From a virus, in IMG/VR virus record IMGVR_UViG_3300036770_003390, positions 1 to 44,850 of that record: a stretch of DNA of 44,850 bases; one strand, 5' to 3'. The position numbers and the translations under genes are program-made. The notes below the pieces were generated by a model. It saw nothing but the letters and a program-made list of their open reading frames with translations. It did not search any database and had not been told where the DNA came from. Positions 24,701-26,268 of the stretch are shown piece after piece. Numbering within the stretch: the first letter of the stretch is position 1; every line of letters begins with the position of its first letter.

Positions 24701-24761
24701 GGATGCTTCAACTTCCCACAATAAAGACCAATGGGGTCGTTTCCAACCCCAAGAGTTCTAA
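3762..24761 (+). CDS. Giant 6,999-aa multi-domain virion protein (tape-measure or ejection protein)
   Basis: One continuous frame of 7,000 codons, preceded by a GAGGGGTGA ribosome-binding-like site nine or so bases before ATG. Domains in order: a Gly/Ala-rich hydrophobic segment (about residues 124-162); a phospholipase-D-like domain with two HxK motifs (H201, H373); about 3,200 residues with many hydrophobic segments and charged linkers; a glycine zipper (about 3625-3668); Pro-rich linkers and coiled coils (about 3750-4070); metallopeptidase 1 (H4299/H4303); a second Gly/Ala hydrophobic segment (about 4645-4695); lysozyme-like (E4957); M23 peptidase (H5164, H5250/H5252); an unassigned His/Asp-rich module; an RlpA-like barrel; L,D-transpeptidase-like 1 (H5791, C5802); metallopeptidase 2 (H5985/H5989); L,D-transpeptidase-like 2 (H6420, C6432); and C-terminal repeats. 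Siphophage tape measures often carry lysozyme and M23 domains plus membrane segments, and podophage ejection proteins do likewise. I infer a role in crossing the cell envelope. No frameshift or RNA polymerase motif was seen. Confidence 0.9.
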   Translation: MVLGTKVNRTEEGITYSGLSEVTLYSGSKTEEGYSSFLDKVHNKKDRLIGSYYSMSTQSRRLEDRLYRRLNSLAEDPSPENIKSGNFMSVSLGANIEDYGLKGKLNVYSDVTPLNDNYVPTVLAAAGGAVVGYNLGKNRVARAAGLLAGAAAATAASLAIMDTPTLGRMLSGRITERSNIRGVYAGKTYESRTQGDNTHGHAKAAATSRSDEVALISTANLGEAQETKSNTTKQLNFSAVIEDNAVVKQIKQAIQYINKSAQDPKETPPNLPNVIIGGKGGESQQRHKELVQSAKGNLYMTLFAATDKELFKEVVAKSKDPDINKIVIVSNNPAGKTAATSPEIQSDLLMSLVNSSPKIEVRLTDEQANVMLHAKSIFSDVWSYITSHNFSKSSNNFVTEIGVVIRDPNISKAGIKEIERWQAQGITKTLLPTDTPDPDLNTKNKELNERNFPLFSGRQLSSKTTAYDRGLFSTLFRPKYTDKSDMGDTISRETTGTIYLPTSIDDRFFSMFKGERPTPYQDYIYSLTGKTKDDVTEPGDKFRYALYASLDRQLSPGTLRGWGALINEKFPEAYEKDRGLVGTGLTLFGRTLDYLTGYYTMKQLYAAEKGKALEDDPQGLHKSQYESKEKRGFFETLISSSYSTASATTNALLFYFGFSHSLSIFKAELETAGMERVMSSSTNKGFFGWARARQLPMQHRDLFYSLNAVADKFTAKGLIGSNVIDAMLEYSILGKMNDAGAVKEFIDASDNKTALQFVKNLMESGDPADEGVETFRREIDRIGNYAVKKGELDVATTEIAEEVHRIKKQTFGVTDGVMDLESGLYRDPAPNQYGSLNVVNRLRLLDDSNFENVIEPILRSISIVGDVETQLSFENSVKGLREVLSQPIYIRYKSETFSSIEPMNFGKQRLEDIARHLDDISRYIAFNPIYYLPGVRKARGITGTWTPDLVEANQGPLPNQVLSLKGALGPGFQGLIELSSNITLTARRMYEHGLVKTLKESGEILHLGKQLRHQEPAIAAIMSNSDLLSQLADDTASSPALNRIQQVLTEYDDLFSRHQQLSAYRHKGLSNTIKSVHAAAIGRKALASVGAVLAVDRVLDKYLMQNRGQDLISQMLYGINAKDTVKDGSADFSQVQYTGVVPDWLKVPTVLGAGVASGKMFYSLRIDDRLSTFARSDAEFKKLFNDESNKAVVQQLESINTRFTKGRNVTRFSFGMATVGAIASLFVLQGGFNTAAALANVFKKDYGDDGGLKTDEDIVFSTTMSSSIRRTVDKYKKLAKERTGEDVEDQDILNTRYIPKSGLANIALLGLLADRALQADKGKERVGYTWAHQQPNPIFQITLVSKTDPQGNKYAFSAGFQFLPILGMGSIPSYPLSLRINSVTTRAEQVAEKRYQRLYPGGIEDTRDTKELARESRESYLQGNLFDSFTPVFDKDSYFTRSLVFVGAAGVAGNIWQGVQQSGAWAHLSSIPSVKKELEGARSALGYLQLGVEQYEKLARWSQVPQTVMPNLLMRSIGTSTRFYDVKDARFLGPSFRKMTPLLLAAAIGFGAVGKGSEYSSLGSYYEAAGLSNVGSTANPYEALRQANEYRIGAAVGLTTVISTALYSGRVFDSAKSFVDTPPSYGISPFSLRGTQRQMYATYQDEALNLLAKAAHGDSVLRDLDAEKWPELVNRYARGTFNEVEAGKILPGKGKELFQQVDDVLRYAEPKLVRSNAIRMRLAGMSIVRAGALVGLAGLVYNTMFSDSRAEGEGNRFVRGFFEGPLKVFSGTESSSDFKRMSAARRALGYSSPFAPANKENFIPNLLNLFTLGLFGDIRKMTGMYKDNPNPFANIFGAWGMSEGTETWRAYLQAQSPGADISQSKVYMNMESISADDAKVLSAILSTKGEYSDKAVAKIRGATPKKTPSRLYGKTTASEVQALGGSSRELAMAAEVREFYAQHAARQRGSELFIDYFLEMARSGRIENLKVGDVLVEGLKSVDWTKYDLDGIFQYVPGAESQQPGVLDLFLNTFNVGGRFLTTGSFEKPTMDFAGLMESRKQAQRGNIFSYFIEPLKMAYFPKLREYSSTNSKGEVEQKTVPFVGSTVIMTLTTALTFTAVTAATTFSLMTTVSAFAAFGEGGTIRGMEEKVAERIASIQNSNFTIVSSGDNFQVQGRQRQTKGARRLRLGSETLTVSTQNARKIQDQFVDLNSRLSSYVEDLPDRESEFVKQIDTLVESKKKPGVDIGKEVEDLTGRIKRELRDILLDASIDVNDGSTKRLLEFFIDSSSATGIDAAVDDLIEDKFGKLSSLITDEINSTHVTPQNKYNIIQNIAERILDIQDAILNSAIQDEGASHVPQRLPRKKISPREQREIARRLLNNRNASLFSMSTTDRVARVGYLGSLREAATGAFGLLGKAMEVATFYPVYSMVTQAASEKSPMERMRASEAAANMIIETGIGMTLLSFAAKSMFTPAGWVATGAILGGYFLDQKFNEGRITDSITKGVRHLDRHIFKPLANRVLAPIINTLVGVPVLNETLQVLGLPARALDPTITSLYRKFEGTPLAYITNAVLPETSEAWWNRDTKYSKGLITFQGPVPWETNERDISDYIAEKNRERYARAASTQAGLDDELVNPFLQGRINGFGEYTTYQRYFDTKGYAFRVLAPFGPKPYMSQLLTLAALRRNQLGDMLHGRPYRQRINETPFGSIGTAVVGSYVTNKIPQESVGSTSYTLAKVADNTAYAIRETPNVLRDTASTIYGNITAPFKGASIDTSGIMRMGGAIVSTGERIGDAFKGVLSGIGNNRVSRGALTGLITYGVLTAIFSNSLSDRERRKYRQIDPFIWGMSGAASFANSFMGPLTRQIKSGLDVVDTYFANQNIKKFEELSGLTAEELVNINNAQLNDMLKYKGIGRSALPFVFEYLGKGALVGGATFGLMQYGRSLVTSATGMSDEDYTKLSLGVSGATSVTYMGIKGGIRRGYERRMMNYAREAAKAREAGRTFKDLAPERVRIGRASSRMALGAGTGFLKGYFLTGFLYNFLHKDEDQTTEEYRDERRKWQFIGGGAYGATDAIRYGFKFSFRGIVQDARNILNPNYVPVRQNNIIFREVEDLFDPFGLRTVGLPILKGISKGIGGLVSSLANFTFRRGSAPNIPPTSPTTPLPPRPQQSLFHKIWGGVHEFLFGSQPFRNGLTTFLSESLPMAAKKAYDSSAFRPLRSLGRGTINALMSTGVDTALMSFSMWRLNSLGGYSDIQEYRAASRDVAGAAIGASVNLGSLILSGVTRGKINLSWAKQISTTMILQNSVGEFVGNWLGDRMYSERGTRRRSLIGKTISALPGIGDMLMPPSAYADEGTADESQVTTRDVVEFGVFGLAVAGIGYGVTTGAVSGWRYLNEVNKTRDLFMRSPFLKGDSLRFSPASAKTSRLPRLYASRVSPSRLKGTRYSSLYRGVASAGDDLVEEGVKSSVRSTQARVYREAARLTAERMARGGGRQAFSKAARNRMFQKELYRAASREATKEVAGRSLSGQIFRIVTSRAFDAAIAVVAAPFTLHSNSQAAENLRHYKTSPRQEIVDINKRNVTGIFTGLSVVPRIGTALNIIGSFASEVSGGFGQGQRYWQRLQRANITSQAEYVKYADSASKGGLTGALVGAGVGAVIGGLLGGFPGAIVGGIIGGYIGNYLGSVISQEAYLFNKEKNHDELYATIGGHALLAGGLYGAYKLGRSLWNRKLERDLKQTQEKAKTNIKEEMGATPQSPEETKTPVETAEPVEPAKPTPKPTPKPQPPETSAENTQKLNEEAAEERVETAKTILGEPPKPTPKPTPKPTPAPTPKPTPKPTPKPTPKPQTTSSKPSFAPAVLQYRSDQIDKYTSGQYSYEQLTLIEQDLTLRLSKDKRTGRTLSKNERLGIVAERAAVIAAKEQIIPPELKQIEDEAKAKKRQLQNETQQQREAVEAEAARKRAELESKPPTPLTPPTPPTPPTPALSEEEMIEAKYREKQKSSHDKFKDREEEIARKEAELAAKHKELEDLRSGKSPTPTTPTAESPGPVSKPTVESSKPTPPPLPPTKPTPTPPPLPPTKPTPQSKPDAETSKPPSESLRPIDHNLVYAGKAGMLQDLRAGADASRSARIFIESVDDDLLWEDGFDSLREREAKLRQSANETLNTDLVPNTGEVEAKVARELAQADYINERLNALQKSNDIQNLKGEAATQRVDLSNAGVRKQKVGLWDRLWNGPSFYFEERPDMVFRGDSFMQEEEIRFANEQIERMFPHEKAPTLEIVRDPKSTYKGYYDPRRHVVSVNLARGDTSLDILDTLVHEQAHAYNTRYTSKTDFFDSAKEYVSFLKETLLTNKLRSDFIEVSLESKQRRQYVYRGALSSSHHYAVGVLGVQTVEGTNYTRPNQDVVSQINKLAERAETGQLSIEDDRLFRKLTGGFIDELSAYNAAAEVYEEFPVNSVGKGLHTHEAPDKGFEAAYNRMMKAAGFDVQVEMGFKPPQRKKAPGGFVRVQKQSKAAGRRERWSNVRRGTAQGIDIQGLILDTIIDKTKGAADKAVSGVKTVASNLGRGVWEGSGKLETWGSKLDTRFGNVGVGGQAGFFGRFGQGLRAEFSMRGIVEGTFGVGKTDTGKFGLKGKGGAMALLGTGLQLADDILSGKSAGETATNFGMSILGGLAFGAAMAGLGAMAASSAAAIATLGTLGSVALMAYGIYSLTNQALDVGGKAYEKWWLKRKRTAEEQKDWEEQKQMLSMGFGVGTAMYVGSLAVLRSTEAEKRNSFTSRKVVEQSGLRVQTQRGRTLSSVGGGVSGVGSGVTSGALGDKTIYTPANDPALQLLSGVLSKETSLQKETKVKLPSKVNKLEKEEKSSKDKEKVNKAAQDAKKQKSTFAEEYKLYEDKLKGEKGPWRSILDFFGLAWKAVTGASRFIYEAKTKLFKGVADRIAGGMQAAFRAGNDFMGLIQGDVRGTFADILNMISAGEGDWGSFNRGKAGDSMNSSWESVFGKRVQETTLAEIMEAQSKGKVFAVGRYQFIPSTLAGAVKNTGIDPNTPFNEDTQMRLAVSLLQWKRPAIWKYITGQSDDIVAAQKALALEWASIEYGKSGRGAYDSVGGNRHSTSYEKSIEALIATRQRYAESGGNFVFDKGGMWSEASPDGVQVKGATQVKASDINSGYGMRVHPISGKRKMHRGVDVASVGGKGVDGMFISFTKDTVVTKVGYQEGGAGYWAELDAGNGMKFRVMHMRGQAFLKVGSTLKAGSAIGQVGSTGGSTGPHLHFETIINGAHTDSRPYVGFVLLGGKPNVEVKQPQTPPPAPKNTAKGGSQSQRMAEQTSVSTSRGAVGGLVSNGSAYKTPMKTIHGGGGDPYHIDFKIYGGVSDEQRVALMDAVARGYEAEGRRIEFSNRAVGGVVYRSTDSFKEKLRKIRAAQVAHRGHSSRFAMDFYVPIKGKARYTGKAKTSSTDGGANVNYIIPVIPGGYFTVGKQGRSGQQIIGYNAKGEAVYEFFHGAGMQPGTYRFQDAAPASQQSRPKEAFAPNIPVTPIPSPPGKSTPPQSQPKQQKSSGPAWIKTDKRASYYGRGDGFAGKGTATGEKMDPTAMTVAAKLVNGRPMFPYGTMIEIRNDDNGKSVVVRVNDNGPLTPRRMFDLSAGAFEKIAPIEQGEIRNMSYRVLSTPQSKKQKQQRSKPQQPKQQQRTNSRQTSQTQTRRYDQRLDLDTKLFPSLVTLVPTNRKTQHGSPIYSLQMWKNGKLVGAVDAVSGRPEHQRGNRDVAGSHRPLPDGSYTLARTPFRSNEKDVGGLFLPITPNFPTSRSALGIHWDDGKPGTEGCIGIVERANRDKVYKFIKDNKVPVIIVDLEKNTSSKQSTLPEEKRDNKYVNAPSPEPKALARAQTDGGVLVASAGVSDMGMPILIADARTPKTKKQKQVPIPFLRQVTGAALEELVFSREGVSSKSLDKLEKRLNKLYNTPGLELKYELINSAGTYSSYYNEIVINPRVNHTADIPETINTVVHEYTHAQNYQRSKKLTKIQDPRKYAEAVAKEYNVKTLMDVLTDPERQNAVSSAILSTLSSVQGMYGKESIPEATKFIEMLADIRVKDHLKTKALMDFSAESSRYVFERFLDEVSASAMGTHASKTVGGKPENYGLTEDERKFTFAVFRLFREYDYDVVHKLFKGQEPRVRESSDRGVLRRIAENIPGLDIFFPPPALGAEFSPQEVERELGKAKRTFDRNKSRKDNVVRKVTSTTEIPEAVYNGETLLASNKLENLIYTQGRDAYARDRQQKRQRDESTKRKHRRVSPVDFDALLNRSSYENLLMQGEILFREIGEGLVRPKAFQNKVPPKNQTGFLRLVRTGDQIREGKYAGFYPLALEMWEGDKLVGSVPAVSGVVGTQTDTTKQRHVAGKLAPLPDGNYIVGQSFMSTDPVVMGIFIPILFKGNTQRSALGIHTDEGRGAGTAGCIGVIEKAHTKLVDEFIKKNKITKLEVQILQEKPKRNQKSKLKAEERGEYLMASAGVSDMPVQMVPNSQELSAVMSTPKPRIVAQWDPQDIYTDSTAIPDPNSVYNTKLPVQLDPRYKIKTPVWGQPGHRPEIGSGPPQGPVWGQAGSRPEQKSGPVWGQAGSRPPNKEGGWTGKPPADWKSPGGYTGKPPADWKSPGGYTGKPPADWKSPGGYTGKPPEGWKSPGGYTGKAPADWKSPGGYTGQTPDGWIHTGPDDPVRGVPNAIEPSDGPKPRVEDFSILETDRDNPSTTQWGIHTPGSSSKEKPNNVNKPVEPLWRDRDTNTPRNVNNRTPLWGEGNPVKERKEKSPTYTKPPLWQSGTTSRSRSPIVNELVGVLTDVLWGSKEKSGYEVKPKDYEGIDIQREAEKVKTEIERRIRIIVTEAKLPAEYVKVILNAQQFVDKVKKNIQKRVEESKGPKGKLTVPPPSDAGNASNYPSADPNNIPYVQTEYKRTADVITDKDESGVEQTSIRINRVDDEAAALYQKAQGGFAPIMWEMGVMETSMSSADASTSHNKDQWGRFQPQEF
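4340..5020 (+). other. Domain: phospholipase D-like (two HKD-type motifs) in giant protein
   Basis: Residues about 193-420 of the giant protein. The first motif is HAKAAATSRSDEVALISTANLG with H201 and K203; the second is LHAKSIFSD followed by YITSHNFS, with H373, K375 and D380. Each histidine motif is followed by the I-S/T-x-N-hydrophobic segment typical of PLD folds, and by a strand with Glu or Val-Ile-Glu (FSAVIED, VTEIGVVI). The family includes phospholipases and nucleases of the Nuc type. Which substrate applies here is unknown; membrane lipid or host DNA are both possible. Confidence 0.65.
14634..14763 (+). other. Domain: glycine-zipper hydrophobic segment in giant protein
   Basis: Residues about 3625-3668 show GxxxG-type spacing over a long hydrophobic stretch (GALVGAGVGAVIGGLLGG and GAIVGGIIGGYIG). 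Such segments form membrane helical hairpins and are common in phage tape-measure and ejection proteins and in other membrane-inserting proteins. A second Gly/Ala-rich hydrophobic segment lies at about 17694-17845. These are candidates for the parts that enter the host membrane. Confidence 0.7.
15018..15970 (+). repeat. Low-complexity Thr-Pro-Lys-Pro linkers in giant protein
   Basis: Four proline-rich tracts at about 15018-15070, 15155-15247, 15608-15660 and 15879-15968 encode repeats of KPTP and PPTP, separated by a charged Glu/Lys/Arg/Ala-rich predicted coiled coil (about 15480-15605 and 15660-15800). At the DNA level these are imperfect CCTAAACCTACC-type repeats. They look like flexible or extended spacers separating the hydrophobic middle of the protein from the enzymatic C-terminal third. 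Confidence 0.8.
16415..17160 (+). other. Domain: zinc metallopeptidase 1 (HExxH) in giant protein
   Basis: Residues about 4219-4467. The motif TLVHEQAHAYN gives zinc ligands H4299 and H4303 with catalytic E4300. A later DELSAYNAA segment (E4420) matches the DExSA segment of metallopeptidase 2 and is the likely third ligand. The upstream strand region (YYDPRRHVVSVN) also corresponds to the second copy, so the two are probably paralogous. The substrate could be virion proteins, host envelope proteins or peptidoglycan cross-links; this is not determinable here. Confidence 0.7.
18588..19020 (+). other. Domain: lysozyme-like glycosidase in giant protein
   Basis: Residues about 4943-5087. The segment MISAGEGDWGSFNRG, with Glu4957 in the catalytic position, followed by FAVGRYQFIPSTL (from about residue 5002), is the signature layout of phage lysozymes and lytic transglycosylases related to GH104/SLT enzymes. 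The domain would cut the glycan strands of peptidoglycan. It sits directly before the M23 endopeptidase, a pairing frequent in tape-measure proteins. Confidence 0.8.
19190..19600 (+). other. Domain: M23 (LytM-like) endopeptidase in giant protein
   Basis: Residues about 5144-5280. The zinc-binding motifs are clear: HRGVD (H5164, D5168) and GPHLHFE (H5250, H5252), with the usual YGMRVHPISGK lead-in. M23 enzymes cut peptide cross-bridges in peptidoglycan. All expected ligands are present, so activity is likely. Confidence 0.92.
19740..20235 (+). other. Domain: unassigned His/Asp-rich module between M23 and RlpA in giant protein
   Basis: Residues about 5327-5490. The module contains DPYHIDFKIYGG (H5343), a helical GRRIEFSNRAVGG region, AHRGHSSRFAMDFYVP (H5407, D5417) and EFFHG. 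The spacing of His, Asp and His is reminiscent of M15-type D,D-/L,D-carboxypeptidases but does not match their standard motif, so no function is assigned. Its position among four other peptidoglycan-active modules suggests a similar target. Confidence 0.45.
20385..20703 (+). other. Domain: RlpA-like double-psi beta barrel in giant protein
   Basis: Residues about 5542-5648. The family features are all visible: RASYYGRG, GTATGEKMDP, FPYGTMIEIRN, GKSVVVRVNDNGP and FDLSAGAFEKI. Bacterial RlpA binds and, in some species, cleaves peptidoglycan denuded of stem peptides. The acidic pair is kept (E5567, D5570), but the conserved His of active RlpA (in a TAAH context) is replaced, with AAK at this place, so the barrel may bind rather than cut. 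Confidence 0.85.
20835..21255 (+). other. Domain: L,D-transpeptidase-like 1 in giant protein
   Basis: Residues about 5692-5832. The motif SALGIHWDDGKPGTEGCIGI, with H5791 and C5802, follows an LPDGSYTL strand. This is the His...Gly-Cys layout of YkuD-fold L,D-transpeptidases and related phage/toxin domains (for example DUF2778-like); the usual Ser/Thr-x-Gly-Cys-Arg is varied. It could modify or cleave peptidoglycan peptides. A close second copy lies 629 residues downstream, and both are followed by a short ASAGVSDM tag. Confidence 0.7.
21570..22105 (+). other. Domain: zinc metallopeptidase 2 (HExxH) in giant protein
   Basis: Residues about 5937-6115. TVVHEYTHAQNY supplies H5985, E5986 and H5989; RFLDEVSASAMG supplies E6096 as probable third ligand. 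The preceding TYSSYYNEIVINPR resembles the same position in metallopeptidase 1, and the distance from motif to third ligand is similar (about 107 versus 117 residues). It lies between the two L,D-transpeptidase-like copies. Confidence 0.7.
22710..23145 (+). other. Domain: L,D-transpeptidase-like 2 in giant protein
   Basis: Residues about 6317-6462. SALGIHTDEGRGAGTAGCIGV, with H6420 and C6432, after LPDGNYIVG. It has the same order of elements as copy 1, including a MWEGDKLVG strand matching MWKNGKLVG and the downstream ASAGVSDM tag, so a duplicated module is likely. Catalytic residues are conserved in both copies. Confidence 0.7.
23418..23813 (+). repeat. In-frame tandem repeats near the C terminus of the giant protein
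   Basis: Two repeat families follow each other. First come three copies of PVWGQ(A/P)G(S/H)RP (23418-23561). Then come six 42-bp units (23562-23813) encoding GGYTGKPPADWKSP, the first with Trp for Tyr and the last diverged to GGYTGQTPDGWIHT. Unit length is exactly 14 codons, so expansion or contraction would keep the frame. The Gly/Trp/Pro-rich composition suggests an extended or carbohydrate-contacting segment; no function is proven. Confidence 0.95.
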
Positions 24762-25255
24762 TGCTTCCGTCGCCATATCCACGGTGCTATAGCTTTTCTA
24801 GCACTCCATATCCCTAACTTTTTCTTTTGTGCATCCGCCTGCCCTTTTCTTAACGCTTCCTTCTCCTTTTTGCAGGGTTCTAGATACGACTCGTATACCC
24901 AGGCGTATCCTGCCTGTACTAAGTCTAGGTTAACTAACTTTCCACCTATATAGACTTTTGCGATGGCTCTGCCGTATATATCTGAGTCGTAAATATGTAA
25001 TTTTATTTTCTTTTTCAATACTCTTTGTTCTAAATATTTTTTGGCCTCTAGCCCTTTCGGTTGTTTTATTTCCGCCGCGTCTATGCAGGCTAACCTAACC
25101 TTTAACTCATTCGTTTTTTTGTTTTGTTTTTCGTAGTTAACCACTATGGTGTCTCCATCTATTACCCTCGTCACTAACGCTTCTGTTTTTATCGGCATGG
25201 CGACTCCTAAAGTAAGAGATATTGTACTTAACAGAACTAGTGCATTTACTGACAT
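24758..25255 (-). CDS. Secreted staphylococcal-nuclease-like thermonuclease
   Basis: A calcium-dependent nuclease homologue of 165 residues. The hydrophobic N terminus (about residues 4-20) is a likely signal peptide or anchor, although it lacks the usual basic start. Catalytic residues are visible: R54 and E62 in VRLACIDAAE (normally IDAPE), D34 in VIDGDT and R96 in DIYGRA; the C-terminal LVQAGYAWVY motif is also typical. The start at 25255 is forced by an in-frame stop five codons upstream. The stop codon overlaps the stop of the giant gene on the other strand. A role in degrading host or competitor DNA outside the cytoplasm, or in nucleotide scavenging, is inference. Confidence 0.9.
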   Translation of the reverse strand: MSVNALVLLSTISLTLGVAMPIKTEALVTRVIDGDTIVVNYEKQNKKTNELKVRLACIDAAEIKQPKGLEAKKYLEQRVLKKKIKLHIYDSDIYGRAIAKVYIGGKLVNLDLVQAGYAWVYESYLEPCKKEKEALRKGQADAQKKKLGIWSARKAIAPWIWRRKH

Positions 25256-25284
25256 GTTATCAAACCACTAAGTTAGACCTTTGT

Positions 25285-25320
25285 ACTACCTATTATATAG
25301 TAGGTTAGGAATGAGTCTAA
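25285..25320 (-). promoter_or_regulatory. Candidate sigma70-type promoter with overlapping palindrome upstream of the nuclease gene
   Basis: On the minus strand a perfect TATAAT (25292-25297) lies 16 bases from TAGACT (4 of 6 to TTGACA), placing transcription start about 30 bases before the nuclease ATG. The -10 box is inside an 18-bp near-perfect palindrome, ACCTATTATATAGTAGGT, at 25288-25305 (one mismatched pair), which looks like an operator. The region may also fire toward the plus-strand small genes. Confidence 0.45.
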
Positions 25321-25335
25321 TTTTGGGTTAAGTCC

Positions 25336-25455
25336 ATGGTCGAACTTAGTGTTGGATTATTTCTAGTTTTCTTTATCTCTACGCCTGTTCTCTATACTAT
25401 TTTCGTATTAGCTTACTTGGATACGTTTGAGCCGAGAGGTAAGGATAAATTTTGA
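25336..25455 (+). CDS. Possible 39-aa single-pass membrane protein
   Basis: ATG at 25336 opens a 39-codon frame ending in TGA. The product has one strong membrane segment (about residues 6-28, GLFLVFFISTPVLYTIFVLA) and a charged tail ending RGKDKF. The size and layout resemble small membrane peptides such as holin-like or photosystem accessory subunits, but no family match can be claimed. No close ribosome-binding site is visible. It is divergent from the nuclease gene across the palindromic promoter region. Confidence 0.4.
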   Translation: MVELSVGLFLVFFISTPVLYTIFVLAYLDTFEPRGKDKF

Positions 25456-25693
25456 ATTAAGCTGGAAGTAGGTATGAGGTCGGGGGGTTCGCCATTAACT
25501 CTCGTTTAAGTTATCCAGAAGGGGAACCACGTCATGGATAATTACTCGTTAAGTACCTTGGCATAAGAGATCCTTAAATTAAGTAAAGTAGTTTTTGTGG
25601 TTTCCTACTTGTACCGTAATTTATCTTAGGATGAAAGTCTTAATGTGAATGGTGTGAGATTACGGGCTATTTTATATATACTGCGGTATATCT
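25456..25693 (+). other. Non-coding stretch with no identified gene
   Basis: Part of the 438-base gap between the nuclease and the 112-aa gene. Past the 39-aa frame I see only very short open frames. A GGTTC...GAACC pairing (about 25486-25530) and an 11-base palindrome CTTAAATTAAG are present, so a structured leader RNA is possible, but no tRNA cloverleaf or known RNA family can be drawn. Confidence 0.4.
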
Positions 25694-26032
25694 ATGGTTA
25701 CTCTCCTGATTTCCTTATTATCCTTTACTGCCCGACTCTTTTTCATGAAGGGCGCCCTGGAGCCTTTGGTTGTATATCTAAGTGGCTTGGCATACAAAAA
25801 ATATACTCCCTATATCCTGGAGCGTATCGATACCGATAACCTTGTGCTTAAGTGGCTTCGAGATTATACAGCGGCACAAGTAGAAGAAGAAGCCTCTGAC
25901 CTAATTAAAGAAGTAATTACTCAAGTAGACCCGGCAGTAGAACTATCCCCTGAACAGGTTCAAGCTCTACTCACTAATGTAGTGTCTACTTACTCGTTTA
26001 TCGTTAATGCAGATAAACTAAATAAACTGTAA
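25694..26032 (+). CDS. Hypothetical 112-aa membrane-anchored protein
   Basis: The N terminus (about residues 2-30) is hydrophobic (VTLLISLLSFTARLFF), followed by a soluble acidic region containing EEEASDLIKEVITQVDP and a C-terminal helix. No family was recognised. ATG at 25694 has no clear Shine-Dalgarno; an overlapping frame from 25645 looks like a shadow. The last 15 bases overlap the end of the convergent 66-aa gene. Confidence 0.65.
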   Translation: MVTLLISLLSFTARLFFMKGALEPLVVYLSGLAYKKYTPYILERIDTDNLVLKWLRDYTAAQVEEEASDLIKEVITQVDPAVELSPEQVQALLTNVVSTYSFIVNADKLNKL

Positions 26033-26218
26033 ACAATCCTCTGGCGCTCTTTTAATAATCGCCATAGTCTTCTTGTACTTTTCGTAGGGTAGTTCCATCC
26101 CTTTGTCCTTGTCGAAGGACAAGATCAGATAGAATCTACCGCTCTCTTTCTTTACCTTTACTAAATAATATCTAGCCCCGTATATAAATACGTAAGGTTT
26201 ATAGTAAGATTCGTTCAT
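26018..26218 (-). CDS. Hypothetical 66-aa protein
   Basis: A small, basic, Tyr-rich protein that starts MNESYYKPYVFIYGARYYLV and appears beta-rich; no family recognised. A GGAGA sequence about eight bases before the ATG supports the start. It is the last gene of the minus-strand metabolism block, downstream of the PhoH-type gene. Confidence 0.65.
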   Translation of the reverse strand: MNESYYKPYVFIYGARYYLVKVKKESGRFYLILSFDKDKGMELPYEKYKKTMAIIKRAPEDCLQFI

Positions 26219-26238
26219 GATTATGTCTCCATTACTCA

Positions 26239-26259
26239 GTTGCTGAAGTCTTCAGCGAC
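26239..26259. terminator. Hairpin between PhoH-type gene and 66-aa gene
   Basis: A nine-base-pair stem with a GTC loop (core GCTGAAGTCTTCAGC) lies just after the PhoH-type stop codon. It has no T-run on either side, so it may be an attenuator or RNA-processing site rather than a classical terminator. Confidence 0.35.
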
Positions 26260-26268
26260 TCTAGGGGT

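Noticed and set aside
25480-25535. Possible tRNA because of GGTTCG in the intergenic region
   Set aside because: No acceptor stem, anticodon arm or matching T-arm could be drawn on either strand.
25645-25839. A 64-codon frame overlapping the 112-aa gene
   Set aside because: Product lacks features; the alternative frame gives a plausible membrane anchor plus soluble domain and is longer.
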